Shown piece by piece: positions 34,710 to 46,097 of a stretch of 64,000 nt of DNA. The notes beneath the pieces were generated by a model that saw only the letters and a list, made by a program, of their open reading frames with translations, ran no database searches and was not told the DNA's origin. Made by a program: the position numbers and the translations under genes. Every line of letters begins with the position of its first letter. The stretch's first letter is position 1. Source of the stretch: Oscillatoriaceae cyanobacterium M33_DOE_052 (GTDB lineage: Bacteria > Cyanobacteriota > Cyanobacteriia > Cyanobacteriales > Laspinemataceae); contig DVDU01000100.1 of NCBI GenBank assembly GCA_015296065.1, forward strand, positions 62,001 through 126,000. Reading direction: 5' to 3'.

Positions 34710-37598
34710 TTAACGAGGCAGACAAATCCCTGACGGCTGAGGACGGCGCTCCCCAAACCTCTGCTCTGGATTGTATCCCACCAGCATCACCTCTCCTTTG
34801 GCATTGCGCACCCACCCGCGAGCTAGGACAATCTCAGAACCGGAATCAGGCATTTTTGGCAAGCTGGGCTCTCCAATTGCCCCTATAGATGTCACCGTCG
34901 GTTCCACCCAGATCAACTCGGTGGGTTCATCACTGAGAACGTCATTCGCAGAACGAGGCACCCCACCTTTTCCCGTAATCGTAAACGCGCTCCCCTCTCC
35001 CGCCGTGCAAGGATTGGCCCCAATCAGCACCCCAGGGTCCACCACATTGGCGGCTAGTTCCACCAAACCCTGCGCTGGGTTTACCCCAGAGGCGCTAAAT
35101 GTCACTGTGCCTTGGAACTGGGGACCAGCGGCTTGAGAGATGGCGGCAATATCGCTGGTGGGCAATAAAGTCGTGGGATTGACCTGCAAAACCGCAAATT
35201 CTTCATCTTTCAATCCCAGTCTGGTTCTCAATTCCTCCCGACTCACCGCCGCCATCCCAAAGATATTGGCCACATTCAGGGTGACACGACCCCCTTGAGC
35301 GGTGCGCGCATTGGCGGTAATATCGCTGTTTTCGCTGGGAAAAGCTACTAAAATCTGACCATTGAGGGTGATGTTGCCCCCGTCAGAGCTACCCGCATCG
35401 CTGGTAATGCGACTTTGACGGCGCAACAGGATATCTTTAGCTTGCAGGTTGATGTTGGCTCCCGAACCGGATGCAGTGGTGCCATCAAGGCGGGCTTGAT
35501 TTTCCAAGTTGATAGAATTAGCGGTGATATTCAGATTGCCCGCGCCTCCGGTTCCCAACGCTTGCACCGTAACCGTGGCACCATCTCGGACAATTAAGCT
35601 ATTGGCATTGATATTTACTGACCCGGCATTTCCTGTGGCAGTGGCATTGTCCAGGGCGAACAACTGACCCGCTGCTGCCTCAATTTTGCTGAGAAAATTA
35701 CCATCACTCGCCATACCCGTGACTTCCACAATCCCCACATCTAGAGTAATGCTCCCTGCATCTCCCGTTCTCACAGATGCAGTAGAAATTGCCCCGCCAG
35801 AGTACACTTTCAGCACCGGTGTAGAAATGTAGATGTCGCCTCCGGGATTGGGGGTGGTGGTTTCTGCCGAGAGAAAACTGGGAATTTGAGTGCCATTTGC
35901 CAACAGCCCAGAGACCCCAGAGACTTCCACAGACTCGCTAGCTCTAATGGTTAAATTGCCTCCCGCTCCCCCGGTGGTATTTAATAACTTCGCGCCAAGA
36001 ATTAGGCCACTAGAGGAACTAATCCCAGCTCCCTCCGAGACAATTAACCGCTTAGTATCGATATTAATGTCTCCCGCCGGACCATTAGAACCGACGGCGT
36101 TGGTGGTGATGAATGTTTGCGCAGCATTTCCCGCGAGACTGCGCAAAACTTCTACCGATTCTTTGGCTGTAATCGTAATATTCCCCGATGCTGCTTCACT
36201 GCGGGTGGCAGTGGCCAAACCACCACCATCCCTCATGGTGAAACGATCGGCCTCCACCATAATGTCTCCACCTTTCCCGGTACTCTCCACCACTGTCCCG
36301 CTGTAGATTGCAGCACTGAAAAACTCAACCGTGTTGGCGCCGATCGCGATATTTCCTGCATTGCCCACACCAAGTGTGGCGCTACCTACTCCCACCCCAT
36401 TTGACAAAAATATCCGCCCGGTCTTGATCGTGATATTTCCCGCATTTCCCGTCCCAGAAGTGCCCGATAACAGCACCAAAAGTGGGTTAAATGGGTTGAA
36501 GGTTCCCGATGTGGCAAACTCCGCTAAAGTCCGCTGAAAATTTTCCACTCCCTGCCCCCTGATTAGCACAGAGTCAGTAGCCCGGATGTTCACATCCCCC
36601 CCCGCACCAGATCCCAGTGCCAATGTAGAAATTTGCGCCCCCCCCTCAGCCCGAAAATTTTCGGCATTCATATTAATCCCTCGACCATCTAGATTCGCCA
36701 ATGTCAGCCCATAAATTCCCCCACCGCTGATGGAGACATTGCCACCCCTGATATCCACTTTGCCACCACCAGCCCCGCTCGTATTCACCAGGGAATTATT
36801 CTGCTGAATCTGGCCAAACCTCTGAATATTCTCATAATTGAAACTTAACCCAAATGGCGTGGGGGCGAAACTCACTAACCCCGGACTCGCCACACTTCCC
36901 AAAATAATTTGACCGCTACTAGCCGCTAAATTACCCCCATTCAGTTGAATATCCCCACCAATTAACCCTAAAGTTTGCCCCGGTTCTACCGCTAATCCTG
37001 GATTGTCGAAAATCGGCAAGGGTAAGATACCTGCTAGGGGGTTGGCTGGCGCCGCTACCCGCGACTGATTGACTATGGTTCCCGGATTTTCTCGAAATTG
37101 CAACCCTATGGGCAGATTTACCGTCAACAGCGGAGCTTCTGGATTACTGGCGCTGAATTCCCACCCGCTATCAAATACCACACTATCAGCAGTAGTGGCG
37201 AAAAACGACCCGCGCAAGTCTAACCGCGCTTCCGGTCCAAACACAATGCCTTTTGGGTTGATGAAAAATAAATTGGCATTACCCAATACTCCCAATGTCC
37301 CCAAAATGTTGCTGGGATTATTCCCGGTGACGCGGCTAAAAATGTTAGCGATGCCATCGGGATTATCAAAATAGGCTCCCCGCCCTGAATTGACATTAAA
37401 TTCTTGGAAACTGTGGAATAAGTTATTGCCCCGGACTGCCCCGCCAGAGAGGCGCTCTGATGGGATACCATTGATAGTTTCCGGTAGCACTTGGGAGTTG
37501 GAACCGCCGAGAGTGCTGTCAGGAATAATTTGCGCTATGGCGGGACAAGGCAATAGTAACCATCCCACACATATTAAAGCGGAATGTAGGCGAGACAT
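34710..37598 (-). CDS. TPS-type exoprotein with filamentous haemagglutinin N-terminal domain (copy 1)
   Basis: 962 residues. Signal peptide (about 1-22, LLLPCPAIAQ), then the two-partner-secretion/haemagglutination domain (about 25-250) with NLFHSFQEFNVN, GRGAYFDNPDGIANIFSRVTG and ANLFFINPKGIVFG. The rest is repetitive right-handed beta-helix (GNAGNITI, GGDINI, GGNLTI units). Such proteins are exported through an Omp85/FhaC-type pore and form long surface fibres for adhesion or biofilm; no pore gene is in this window. The C-terminal 250 residues are nearly identical to copy 2 (37796-40681). Confidence 0.9.
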   Translation of the reverse strand: MSRLHSALICVGWLLLPCPAIAQIIPDSTLGGSNSQVLPETINGIPSERLSGGAVRGNNLFHSFQEFNVNSGRGAYFDNPDGIANIFSRVTGNNPSNILGTLGVLGNANLFFINPKGIVFGPEARLDLRGSFFATTADSVVFDSGWEFSASNPEAPLLTVNLPIGLQFRENPGTIVNQSRVAAPANPLAGILPLPIFDNPGLAVEPGQTLGLIGGDIQLNGGNLAASSGQIILGSVASPGLVSFAPTPFGLSFNYENIQRFGQIQQNNSLVNTSGAGGGKVDIRGGNVSISGGGIYGLTLANLDGRGINMNAENFRAEGGAQISTLALGSGAGGDVNIRATDSVLIRGQGVENFQRTLAEFATSGTFNPFNPLLVLLSGTSGTGNAGNITIKTGRIFLSNGVGVGSATLGVGNAGNIAIGANTVEFFSAAIYSGTVVESTGKGGDIMVEADRFTMRDGGGLATATRSEAASGNITITAKESVEVLRSLAGNAAQTFITTNAVGSNGPAGDINIDTKRLIVSEGAGISSSSGLILGAKLLNTTGGAGGNLTIRASESVEVSGVSGLLANGTQIPSFLSAETTTPNPGGDIYISTPVLKVYSGGAISTASVRTGDAGSITLDVGIVEVTGMASDGNFLSKIEAAAGQLFALDNATATGNAGSVNINANSLIVRDGATVTVQALGTGGAGNLNITANSINLENQARLDGTTASGSGANINLQAKDILLRRQSRITSDAGSSDGGNITLNGQILVAFPSENSDITANARTAQGGRVTLNVANIFGMAAVSREELRTRLGLKDEEFAVLQVNPTTLLPTSDIAAISQAAGPQFQGTVTFSASGVNPAQGLVELAANVVDPGVLIGANPCTAGEGSAFTITGKGGVPRSANDVLSDEPTELIWVEPTVTSIGAIGEPSLPKMPDSGSEIVLARGWVRNAKGEVMLVGYNPEQRFGERRPQPSGICLPR

Positions 37599-37795
37599 GG
37601 TGAATTGTTTTCCCGTGTGAGTGTTTTAGGCAGGGCAAAATCCCAAATAATGATTAGTAATTATGATGGCTCCTCTTGGTTCGTAGTTGGGCTTTAGCCC
37701 AATCCGGTTGTGGTTTTGGCTTGATTTTTCTTCCCCCCCTTTCAAAGGGGAGATTGGGGGGATACAAGAACCAATAACCAATGACCAATGACCAA

Positions 37796-40681
37796 TTAAC
37801 GAGGCAGACAAATCCCTGACGGCTGAGGACGGCGCTCCCCAAATCTCTGCTCTGGATTGTATCCCACCAGCATCACTTCTCCTTTGGCATTGCGCACCCA
37901 CCCGCGAGCTAGGACAATCTCAGAACCGGAATCAGGCATTTTTGGCGAGCTGGGCTCTCCAATTGCCCCTACAGGTGTCACCGTCGGTTCCACCCAGATA
38001 AACTCACCCGGTTCATCCGTCAGGACATCATCAGCAGAACGAGGCACCCCGCCTTTTCCGGTAATTGTAAACGCGCTCCCCTCTCCCGCCGTGCAAGGAT
38101 TTGCCCCTATCAGCACTGCAGGATCCACCACATTGGCCGATAGTTCCACCAAACCCTGGGCGGGATTCACCCCAGAGGCGCTAAATGTCACCGTGCCTTG
38201 GAACTGGGGACCAGCAGCTTGAGAGATGGCGGCAATATCGCTGGTGGGCAATAAAGTGGTGGGATTGACTGGCAAAACCGCAAATTCTTCATCGTTCAAT
38301 CCCAGTCTGGTTCTCAATTCCTCCCGACTCACCGCCGCCATACCAAAGATATTCGGTACATTCAGGGTAACGCGACCCCCTTGAGCGGTGCGCGCATTGG
38401 CGGTAATATCGCTGTTTTCGCCGGGAAAAGCTAATAAAATCTGACCATTGAGGGTGATGTTGCCCCCGTCAGAGTTACCCGCATCGCTGGTAATGCGACT
38501 TTGACGGCGCAACAGGATATCTTTGGCTTGTAGGTTGATGCTGGCTCCTGCACCGGATGCAGTGGTGCCATCAAGAAGGGCTCGATTTTCCAAGTTGATG
38601 GAATCAGCGGCGATATTCACGTTGCCTGCGCTTCCGGTTCCCACCGCTTGCACTGTCACGGTGGCTCCATCTCGCACAATTAAGCGATCGGTATTGATAT
38701 TCACTGACCCCGCATTTCCCGTGGCGTTGGGATTGGACAATTGCTCCACAATACCAACCGAAGCCTCGATTTTACTGCTCAATTCACCATTGTTGGCAGT
38801 GCCAGTGATTTCTACAGTCCCAGCATCGATGGTGATATTGCCCGCATCTCCGACTTGGAAAGAAGCAGCCGAAATCACCCCCCCATCCCGCACTGTCACC
38901 ACTGGTGCGGAAATGTAGATATCACCACCGGGATTGGAGGTAGTGGTTTGAGCGGTAAGATAACTGGGAATTTGAACACCCCCCACCTCCACAGGGGAAA
39001 TACCTGCTAATTCCACTGACTCACTAGCCTGAATGTTTAAATTGCCTCCTGGTCCTCCTTCTTGAAAAAAGTTGTTGCCGAAAATAACACCGCTCGAAGA
39101 ACTAATCCCAGCGCCCTCCGAAACAATTAACCGCTTAGTATCGATATTAATGTCTCCCGCCGCGCCACTGCCAGTGATGGCATTGGTGGCGATCGTGGTT
39201 GGCGACGCTGCTCCCGAGAGATTACGCAAAAGTTCTACCGATTCTGTGGTCTTAATCGTAATATTCCCTGCGGCTCCTTCGCTGCGATTAACGCTAACTA
39301 ACACCCCGCCATCACTCACCGTTAACCGCTCCGCCTCCACGATGAGGTCTCCCCCTTTCCCCGTACTCCCCTCCAACGTCCCGGAGTTAATGGCAGAACC
39401 CACGATCTCAACCGTGCTGGCGCGGATAGTTATCCTGCCCCCATTGCCATCAGCAAATGTAGCGCTCCCTGATATTACCCCATTCTCAAACCGCACTCTT
39501 CCGCTCTCGATCGTAATATTTCCCGCATCTCCAATGCCAGAAGTACCAGTCAATAACATCAGTTGGGGGCTAAATGGATCAATGTTTCCCGAAACCAGAT
39601 AATTTTCAGTCAACCTGATATAGTTATCCAATCCAAACCCTATAAATTCTACCGCGTCAGTAGCCCGGATGTTTATATCCCCCCCCACCGCTGCGCCTAA
39701 CGTCAAAGTCCCAATTTTCGCCTCCTCTCTTATCTGCAATGAATTGGCATTAATATCAATCCCTCGACCATCTATATTCGCCAAGGTCAGCGCATAAATT
39801 CCGCCACCGCTGAGAGTGACATCGCCACCCCTGATATCCACCTTACCCCCACCCGGTCCGCTAGTATTCACCAGAGAATTCTGCTGCTGAATCTGGCCAA
39901 ACCTCTGAATATTCTCATAATTCAAACTTAACCCAAATGGCGTGGGGGCGAAACTCACTAACCCCGGACTCGCCACACTCCCCAAAATAATTTGACCGCT
40001 ACTGGCCGCTAAATTCCCCCCATTCAGTTGAATATCCCCGCCAATTAACCCTAAAGTTTGCCCCGGTTCTACCGCTAATCCTGGATTGCTGAAAATCGGC
40101 AACACCAGGTTTAGTCCTAGCTGATTTGACGGCGCCGCTACCTGAGACTGATTGACTATTGTTCCGGGATTTTCTCGGAATTGCAACCCGATGGGAATAT
40201 TCACGGTTAAAATCGGGGCTTGGGGATTACTGGCGCTGAATTCAAACCCGCTATCAAATACCACACTATCAGCAGTAGTGGCGAAAAACGACCCGCGCAA
40301 GTCTAACCGCGCTTCCGGTCCAAACACAATGCCTTTTGGGTTGATGAAAAATAAATTGGCATTACCCAATACTCCCAAGGTCCCCAAAATGTTGCTGGGA
40401 TTATTCCCGGTGACGCGGCTAAAAATGTTAGCAATGCCATCGGGATTATCAAAATAGGCTCCCCGACCTGAATTGACATTAAATTCTTGGAAACTGTGGA
40501 ATAAGTTGCTACCGCGTACTGCCCCACCGGAGAGGCGATCGGAGGGGATACCGTTGATAGTTTCTGGTAGAACTTGGGAGTTGGAACCGCCGAGAGTGCT
40601 GTCAGGAATGATTTGCGCTATGGTAGGGCAAGGCAATAGGAGCCATCCCGCAAATATTAGGGGAAAATTTAGGCGAGACAT
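37796..40681 (-). CDS. TPS-type exoprotein with filamentous haemagglutinin N-terminal domain (copy 2)
   Basis: 961 residues, a tandem paralogue of 34710-37598 with the same layout: signal peptide, TPS domain with NGIPSDRLSGGAVRGSNLFH and ANLFFINPKGIVFG, beta-helix repeats, and a C terminus ending in YNPEQRFGERRPQPSGICLP. The two ends are almost identical to copy 1, including some non-coding DNA after the stop (CCAATTAACGAGGCAG), while the middle (about residues 330-700) has diverged. This fits duplication followed by gene conversion at the ends or diversification of the exposed shaft. It is the first gene of the minus-strand locus. Confidence 0.9.
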   Translation of the reverse strand: MSRLNFPLIFAGWLLLPCPTIAQIIPDSTLGGSNSQVLPETINGIPSDRLSGGAVRGSNLFHSFQEFNVNSGRGAYFDNPDGIANIFSRVTGNNPSNILGTLGVLGNANLFFINPKGIVFGPEARLDLRGSFFATTADSVVFDSGFEFSASNPQAPILTVNIPIGLQFRENPGTIVNQSQVAAPSNQLGLNLVLPIFSNPGLAVEPGQTLGLIGGDIQLNGGNLAASSGQIILGSVASPGLVSFAPTPFGLSLNYENIQRFGQIQQQNSLVNTSGPGGGKVDIRGGDVTLSGGGIYALTLANIDGRGIDINANSLQIREEAKIGTLTLGAAVGGDINIRATDAVEFIGFGLDNYIRLTENYLVSGNIDPFSPQLMLLTGTSGIGDAGNITIESGRVRFENGVISGSATFADGNGGRITIRASTVEIVGSAINSGTLEGSTGKGGDLIVEAERLTVSDGGVLVSVNRSEGAAGNITIKTTESVELLRNLSGAASPTTIATNAITGSGAAGDINIDTKRLIVSEGAGISSSSGVIFGNNFFQEGGPGGNLNIQASESVELAGISPVEVGGVQIPSYLTAQTTTSNPGGDIYISAPVVTVRDGGVISAASFQVGDAGNITIDAGTVEITGTANNGELSSKIEASVGIVEQLSNPNATGNAGSVNINTDRLIVRDGATVTVQAVGTGSAGNVNIAADSINLENRALLDGTTASGAGASINLQAKDILLRRQSRITSDAGNSDGGNITLNGQILLAFPGENSDITANARTAQGGRVTLNVPNIFGMAAVSREELRTRLGLNDEEFAVLPVNPTTLLPTSDIAAISQAAGPQFQGTVTFSASGVNPAQGLVELSANVVDPAVLIGANPCTAGEGSAFTITGKGGVPRSADDVLTDEPGEFIWVEPTVTPVGAIGEPSSPKMPDSGSEIVLARGWVRNAKGEVMLVGYNPEQRFGERRPQPSGICLPR

Positions 40682-41056
40682 GAGTGATTTTTTTTCGGTG
40701 CGAGTATTGATTTAGTTGGGGCACCCTGAGCAGCAGTATCAATGGTGAGTTAGAGCAAGTGCAGGAGATTTAACCCACTAACATCATACTATTTTTATAT
40801 AGCAGTCCTATTTCAATCTTAATATTTTTGTAGGGGCAATCCCCCCGTGGTTGCCCCGGAGCGTCTAGGGGCAGCCACCCTTCGACAGGCTCAGGGGAAA
40901 CCGGGGGGCCTGCCCCTACAATTACCCGCACAATTTTTCAGAAAAGGCTGTAGCTTGGTTGGTGAATAAATAATGGAGCCAGGAGGGCGGGGGAGCTGGG
41001 GGGATGCTTGCCTCCCCGTCTCCCCGGCGGAATCGATCGTGGGGTTAAAGTCTCCC
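40682..41056. other. Intergenic region with a TTGTAGGGGCA inverted repeat
   Basis: 375 nt. Arms TTGTAGGGGCA (40828-40838) and TGCCCCTACAA (40911-40921) enclose 72 nt with further GC-rich palindromic parts. A lone right-end fragment of the CAGCCTTTTCTGAAA element type is at 40934-40952. No gene seen. Confidence 0.6.
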
Positions 41057-41680
41057 CTAATGATGGTCAAAAAGGTTCTCGTAGCCCAGCAAGTCCAACT
41101 CGACAAATATGGGCAAGCAGTTAAAACTATCTTGCGCTAACTGCCAGCGGTCTTCTCGCTGTAGCATGGCGGCGAGTTTTTGCTGCACAGCTAGTAAATG
41201 TAGTACATCGTTGGCGGCGTATTTGAGCTGGTCTGGTGATAGGGAGGCGGCGTTACCCCAGTCGGAGCTTTGGGCGGTTTTGTCTAGTTCTATTTGCAGC
41301 AATTCTTGCACTACATCTTTGAGCCCATGACGAGGGCTGTAGGTGCGGGCGAGTTTGCTGGCAATTTTAGTGCAGAAAACTGGTTTGACCCGGATGCCTA
41401 GGTGGTATTGTAAGGCGGTCATGTCAAACCGGGCAAAGTGAAAAACTTTGAGGACGTTTTCGGCTTCTAGGAGTTGTTGTAAATTGGGGGCGGCGGTTTG
41501 ACCTTTGGTGATGCGAATGACGGTAACGCGCTCTTGGTTGCATAGTTGAATCAAACAGAGACGATCGCGCCGAGGCAGCAGTCCCATCGTCTCTGTATCC
41601 ACCGCCACGACTTCTGAGCTAGCATAGGCTGCTAGTTCCGCCTCGTCAAGGTCGCCATCTCTGACCTGAAAATCTTCCAC
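41057..41680 (-). CDS. Ribonuclease D-type 3'-5' exonuclease (single domain)
   Basis: 207 residues covering only the DEDDy exonuclease domain: VDTETMGL gives the first Asp and Glu, FHFARFDMTAL the third acid, and YAANDVLHLL the Tyr and last Asp. Canonical RNase D (about 370 residues) has C-terminal HRDC domains, which are absent here, as in other short cyanobacterial homologues. Probably trims 3' ends of structured RNAs such as tRNA precursors. Confidence 0.9.
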   Translation of the reverse strand: MEDFQVRDGDLDEAELAAYASSEVVAVDTETMGLLPRRDRLCLIQLCNQERVTVIRITKGQTAAPNLQQLLEAENVLKVFHFARFDMTALQYHLGIRVKPVFCTKIASKLARTYSPRHGLKDVVQELLQIELDKTAQSSDWGNAASLSPDQLKYAANDVLHLLAVQQKLAAMLQREDRWQLAQDSFNCLPIFVELDLLGYENLFDHH

Positions 41681-41697
41681 TACTCCTCACCTGCCTA

Positions 41698-42231
41698 TCA
41701 GCGGCGTTTAATAAAAATCTGGGTGAAATAATATTCCCCTTTGGCATTTTTGGCAATACCAACCCCAGTTAAATCAAAATCTCCTTCCATATTCTTGCGG
41801 TGTCCGTCACTGCCAATCCAACCTGTCACCGCTTGCCGCACTGGGTCAGCGTGGCCATAATTATAAGCCACATTTTCTGCGGCTGACCCATAGGTAATTT
41901 CCTCGGCTATGGCATCCACCCGCGCCTCAAAACCATCGTGACTGAAAGGAACGCTACCGTTAGCCATATTCTGGCTATGTTCTCGGCATTGCTGGCTGAT
42001 AGTTTGATTCAAACTTAAGGGGGGTAAACCCTTCTGAGCGCGGTATTGATTTACCTGTTGGTGAACGGCTTGTTCCATATCGGCAATGCTACCTTGTGCC
42101 ACGGCTACAGGTAACGCTACTGGCGCCACTTTTACAGGGATATTTGAGGAAATGGCACCAGTACAGGAGGCGGCTGCTAGTGCCGCCAATACCGGTAGGG
42201 TAATTTTGGGGTTTAACTGGGGTTTCATCAC
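41698..42231 (-). CDS. Exported CAP/SCP-domain protein
   Basis: 177 residues. The N-terminal hydrophobic segment ends in LAALAAASCTG, close to a lipobox, so it may be a lipoprotein. The CAP domain runs about 50-175 with VNQYRAQKGLPPL, CREHSQNMA, FSHDGF, EITYGSAAENVAYNYG and the WIGSDGHRKNMEGDF signature, keeping the two His and two Glu of the CAP cavity. Role in cyanobacteria unknown; probably periplasmic or cell surface. It lies just downstream of trpB (8-nt gap), perhaps read through. Confidence 0.87.
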   Translation of the reverse strand: MMKPQLNPKITLPVLAALAAASCTGAISSNIPVKVAPVALPVAVAQGSIADMEQAVHQQVNQYRAQKGLPPLSLNQTISQQCREHSQNMANGSVPFSHDGFEARVDAIAEEITYGSAAENVAYNYGHADPVRQAVTGWIGSDGHRKNMEGDFDLTGVGIAKNAKGEYYFTQIFIKRR

Positions 42232-42239
42232 GAAGTAAA

Positions 42240-43526
<1,287 letters not shown>

Positions 43527-43783
43527 CCCGAATCGGGATTCGGTGAGCTTCAGGCATTGTGAATCAAGATTATCATACCTAGAGGAGCAACCCACAAACA
43601 CCAAACCTCGGTGATGATGCACAAGCGATCGCCGCCACCCGGTTTCTGTTTGAGGCGCCACTAGACCGGGATTGTGGGCGTCGCCGTCAGCAGCACCCGG
43701 AGGGAATTTGTGGCGCCTAACTCTGTTTCTGAGTTTAAAATATGATCAAAATCCCTTTCTGGGATGGATATGGAATGATATTT

Positions 43784-44143
43784 ATGGCTGCTAATAAGGG
43801 CAATAATTCTTCTGGCGCTTCTCAGGAGCGTGTGGCTTATCAAGAATTCGGCAATGTTAATCCCCTGGCTGTGGAGCGGGGGGTATCGGAGCTACCGCCA
43901 TCCCAACAGGATTTGCGGGTGCAGGCTTCTCGGAAGGGACGCAAGGGAAAAACGGTAACGGTGGTGACGGGTTTTCAGGCGAAACCGGAAACTCTGGCGG
44001 CGTTGCTTAAGGTGTTGAAAACTCAGTGTGGTGCAGGTGGGACGGTGAAGGATGGTGAAATTGAAATTCAGGGCGACCACCGTCAGAAAGTGGTGGAGAT
44101 TTTGGTAAAAGAGGGTTACAAAGCGAAAATCAGTGGTGGCTGA
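43784..44143 (+). CDS. SUI1/YciH-family translation factor
   Basis: 119 residues from ATG 43784; an ATG 14 codons earlier is in frame but less likely. The C-terminal SUI1/eIF1-like domain has GRKGKTVTVVTGF, CGAGGTVKDGEIEIQGDHR and VVEILVKEGYKAKISGG, matching bacterial YciH, which influences start-codon selection. The N terminus (VAYQEFGN) is the usual cyanobacterial extension. Divergent from trpB. Confidence 0.9.
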   Translation: MAANKGNNSSGASQERVAYQEFGNVNPLAVERGVSELPPSQQDLRVQASRKGRKGKTVTVVTGFQAKPETLAALLKVLKTQCGAGGTVKDGEIEIQGDHRQKVVEILVKEGYKAKISGG

Positions 44144-44204
44144 TGGTGGGAAGCGGAAACCGGGTAGTGATTTGGTCAGCTCACATCCGGTTTCTGGGGG
44201 TTAA

Positions 44205-45341
44205 TTAAGCGATCGTTTTCATGTATTGGGCCAGGGAGTTGAGTTGTTCGGTGCTGGCTTTGACTTCGACGATCGCCTTGGCGGTTTGCAACGCAAGGCC
44301 GTTGAGGTCGTTCATGGCATTGGCCACTTGGCCGATGGCGATCGCCTGTTGGTTCGCACTCAGGGAGATTTGCTCGGTACTCACTGTGATGTTGTCGATC
44401 GCGCTGGTCACACCTTGGAAGGCTCCCGCCGTATCTTCAGCGATTTTTACCGTGGTTGCTACGGTATTCGTTCCCTTCTCGGTCACCAACACCGTGGAAT
44501 TAATCGCCGTTTGAATGTCCGCCACCAAAATGCTGATTCTTTCTGTGGATTTTTGACTCTGGTCTGCCAGTTTGCGAATTTCACTGGCAACCACGGCAAA
44601 ACCCTTGCCATGTTCCCCCGCTCGTACTGCTTCCACCGCCGCGTTGAGAGCGAGCATATTGGTTTGGCTGGCCAAGTCTCCCACTAGGCTGGAAATGTTC
44701 CGAATTTGGGATATTTGCTGGCTGAGGCGAGCGGTTTTTTCGGCGATCGCGCTCACCGTTGTGTTTAAAGTTGACATCTCCGCCAGGGTTTTATCCACCG
44801 CCTTCATCCCAATTTCCGCTAAGTCCAAAGCTCGGCGAGCCGCCGCCGCTACCCCTTCGGTTTGCTGAGCCGTTTGCCGAGCCGATGCGCCCAACTCATC
44901 AATCGTGGCCGTGGTTTCATTCACCGAAGATGCCTGCTCCATTGCCATCCCTTCTTGCGCCTGGATATTTTGGGTGATATTCGCCGCCGAGGCAGCCATT
45001 TCCCCAGCCATTTGCTCCACTCGTTTGGTCACTCCTGATATCATCGCTGAGACTGACCAAAAGATGCAGCCTATTTCTATCAAGGTTAACACCTTCAACA
45101 TGAAATATATGTTTTCCAGCGATTTGGTTTGTTCTGTGGTGACATCAGTGAGTAAACCGGACTGGGATGGGTTTAATTTGGCTTGAGATTCTATTTGATT
45201 GGTTAAGTTCTTGATTAATTGATTTTGCGACTGAAAATGATAATATACCAATCCTAACAGCAAAAAAAATCCTGCTAGAGATGGGATGGAGATTAACCAA
45301 ATGTATGTGCCAATTTTGCGATTTTTCAGGCTGGTAAACAT
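44205..45341 (-). CDS. Methyl-accepting chemotaxis-type transducer
   Basis: 378 residues. Two transmembrane helices (about 12-33 and 80-102) with a short extracytoplasmic loop of about 45 residues, then a signalling coiled coil. The hairpin tip [38 protein letters not shown] is the CheA/CheW contact site, diagnostic for MCPs. The loop is too small for a usual ligand domain, so it may sense membrane state or a partner. No che operon is adjacent; two orphan receiver genes lie downstream on the other strand. Confidence 0.9.
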   Translation of the reverse strand: MFTSLKNRKIGTYIWLISIPSLAGFFLLLGLVYYHFQSQNQLIKNLTNQIESQAKLNPSQSGLLTDVTTEQTKSLENIYFMLKVLTLIEIGCIFWSVSAMISGVTKRVEQMAGEMAASAANITQNIQAQEGMAMEQASSVNETTATIDELGASARQTAQQTEGVAAAARRALDLAEIGMKAVDKTLAEMSTLNTTVSAIAEKTARLSQQISQIRNISSLVGDLASQTNMLALNAAVEAVRAGEHGKGFAVVASEIRKLADQSQKSTERISILVADIQTAINSTVLVTEKGTNTVATTVKIAEDTAGAFQGVTSAIDNITVSTEQISLSANQQAIAIGQVANAMNDLNGLALQTAKAIVEVKASTEQLNSLAQYMKTIA

Positions 45342-45814
45342 AAATTTTTACCCATAAATTACATTGTGTTCATCAAAATCAGCCCCGGATTTAGCAACTT
45401 TGATGTGATAGCAATAGGCTCCCTTGTTTATTTCCGCTCCCATAGATATGAGAATTAAGAAATCTCATCATTCCCCTGGGTCAAGTCTCTGGCTCTGTTA
45501 CCCGCGCCCTCTTTTGTCCTGTTTCGGTTCTTGTTTCGGTTGTGAGTGGGGCCACAGCCCTCTATTTGGTTGGCAGTTGGTGTGTTAGGTTTCAATTATC
45601 GCCCTAGGAGATGCCAAATTGTGCAATTTGTGACATTTGGCCTTGCCCCTTGAGGGTTTATCCCCCTGACCTCACCTCCTACCGTACTTTTGCCTACGGC
45701 TGCCGGTGGGCAATCACATACCACAAAATCTATTTTATGTCAACCACAATTTTGCGGGTTTATTTTAAAGATATGGATAAGATTATGAAGAACAGTGGGT
45801 AAAATAAAAGTATA
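45342..45814. other. Intergenic region upstream of the structured RNA
   Basis: 473 nt between the divergent MCP and the structured RNA. No repeat family, gene or clear promoter that I trust. AT-rich near both ends. Confidence 0.5.
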
Positions 45815-46097
45815 GTCTCCACCACTTAGCGCCAAAAGCGCCGAACCGAGGACCACCGGCGGGAAACCAGCGGCTGATTCCGTTGGTGGAGACCCCAAGC
45901 CCATCATGGAAAGCGGGGATATCCCGGTGCATCGAGGGGGACTGTACTCAATCAAAGCGTCCTAGTCCCCCGGGTAGCATTCAGCTAGTCTGAGGGCAGG
46001 TTAACCGGCGTTTTGGTTGGCAGCGGGGATGACCTGCGAACCTGCCCCTACTAGGGTTCAAGTGAGCAACAGGCTAGGCATAAATCGGGATGGTGTT
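45815..46097 (+). ncRNA. Long structured RNA, possibly ORF-less HEARO/omega RNA
   Basis: About 283 nt of high-GC sequence in AT-rich surroundings, able to form several perfect helices: GTCTCCACCA/TGGTGGAGAC (45815-45824, 45884-45893), GGGGGACT/AGTCCCCC (45936-45943, 45964-45971), and CTAGT plus AGGGCAGGTT (45985-46002) with AACCTGCCCC plus ACTAG (46039-46054). Smaller internal hairpins fit within these. It ends exactly at an ATGA (46098-46101), which is also the start codon of the receiver gene. HEARO RNAs (IscB omega RNAs) are about this long, occur in Oscillatoriales, can lack the nuclease gene and are reported before ATGA/GTGA. Alternatives: a riboswitch-like leader, perhaps the c-di-AMP (ydaO) class, from GGUGCAUCGA and GGGUAGCA segments. 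The structure is seen; the family is inferred. Confidence 0.5.

Noticed and set aside
35890-36306. Plus-strand frames opposite the haemagglutinin genes (also 38523-38918, 39072-39602)
   Set aside because: They mirror the repetitive beta-helix coding sequence and occur at equivalent positions in both paralogues; antisense shadows.
45611-45802. 63-codon plus-strand frame before the structured RNA
   Set aside because: Composition is unlike neighbouring proteins and there is no ribosome site.
45815-46097. c-di-AMP (ydaO-yuaA) riboswitch as the main call for the structured RNA
   Set aside because: GGUGCAUCGA, GGGUAGCA and CAGCUAG segments look similar, but CAGCUAG falls inside a long downstream helix and the 10-bp outer stem does not fit that class. 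Kept as an alternative only.
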